From positions 1 to 6,664 of the forward strand of contig JALHSV010000447.1 of the NCBI GenBank assembly GCA_022865525.1: a stretch of DNA of 6,664 nt, in the 5' to 3' direction. Below, piece by piece: positions 6,584-6,664 of the stretch; the stretch's first letter is position 1; each line of letters begins with the position of its first letter. The stretch is from Thermodesulfovibrionales bacterium. GTDB taxonomy: Bacteria > Nitrospirota > Thermodesulfovibrionia > Thermodesulfovibrionales > SM23-35. The position numbers were made by a program, and so were the translations under genes. Under the pieces are notes generated by a model. That model worked only from the letters and a program-made list of their open reading frames with translations. It was not told the DNA's origin and ran no database searches.

Positions 6584-6664
6584 AGTTCAAATCACTCCGC
6601 TTTCATATCTTTTACAGGCTTCACTTGCATATCCCTTTGACTTCATTCAATAGAAGCCTGAAAC
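6584..6664 (-). other. Leader upstream of the CapK-like gene, possibly with the tail of another gene
   Basis: All three minus-strand frames meet a stop within 45 bases of the window edge: at 6647-6649, 6643-6645 and 6621-6623. The longest open tail, ending at 6621, gives 13 full codons (FRLLLNEVKGICK) and could be the C-terminus of an upstream cluster gene; this is a weak guess. An 8-base perfect inverted repeat (caggcttc 6615-6622 and gaagcctg 6653-6660, 30-base loop) is present. It has no T-run after it, so it is not a clear terminator, and no promoter is evident. Confidence 0.3.

Noticed and set aside
6587..6646. A 19-residue minus-strand frame (starts MKSKGYAS) just before the CapK-like gene.
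   Set aside because: Too short to support, with no clear ribosome binding site or known family. It lies at the window edge where the upstream context is missing.
6615..6660. An 8-base perfect inverted repeat with a 30-base loop, considered as a terminator or operator.
   Set aside because: No T-run follows, the loop is long, and a few such repeats are expected by chance in a window this size when loops up to about 40 bases are allowed.

Overview
This window is a stretch of a surface-polysaccharide (O-antigen or capsule type) biosynthesis locus. Six protein genes all read on the minus strand, so transcription runs from the right end of the window to the left. The taxon cannot be fixed from the sequence. 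A Gram-negative bacterium with a Wzx/Wzy-type pathway is the most natural reading, because the locus combines nucleotide-sugar enzymes with an O-antigen ligase/polymerase-family protein. No rRNA, tRNA or marker gene is present to narrow this. No RNA genes, CRISPR arrays, insertion sequences or transposases were seen.

Layout in order of transcription (right to left). 6584-6664 is a short leader that may hold the last codons of an upstream gene. 5288-6583 encodes a CapK/PaaK-like adenylate-forming enzyme. 4629-5291 encodes a NeuD/PglD-type acyltransferase with a left-handed beta-helix, overlapping the previous gene by 4 bases (ATGA). 3462-4610 encodes a WecE/RffA-type aminotransferase that makes dTDP-4-amino-4,6-dideoxygalactose (dTDP-Fuc4N). 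2051-3472 encodes a multi-pass GT-C-like membrane protein, starting at a GTG that overlaps the aminotransferase gene by 11 bases. After a 144-base gap, 479-1906 encodes an O-antigen ligase/polymerase-family membrane protein in very AT-rich DNA. 1-459 is the N-terminal part of glucose-1-phosphate cytidylyltransferase (RfbF), which runs off the left edge.

How the genes probably work together: the aminotransferase makes the 4-amino sugar on dTDP. The neighbouring NeuD/PglD-like enzyme is a good candidate to acylate that amine. The CapK-like enzyme may activate the carboxylic acid donor or act in another acylation. The GT-C-like protein would transfer a lipid-linked sugar at the outer face of the membrane, and the Wzy/WaaL-like protein would polymerise or ligate the glycan. 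RfbF opens a second, CDP-linked sugar branch that continues outside the window. Tight spacing and overlaps from 6583 down to 2051 suggest one co-transcribed, translationally coupled unit. The AT-rich polymerase-like gene looks like a separately acquired, strain-variable insert between two GC-richer sugar-nucleotide modules.
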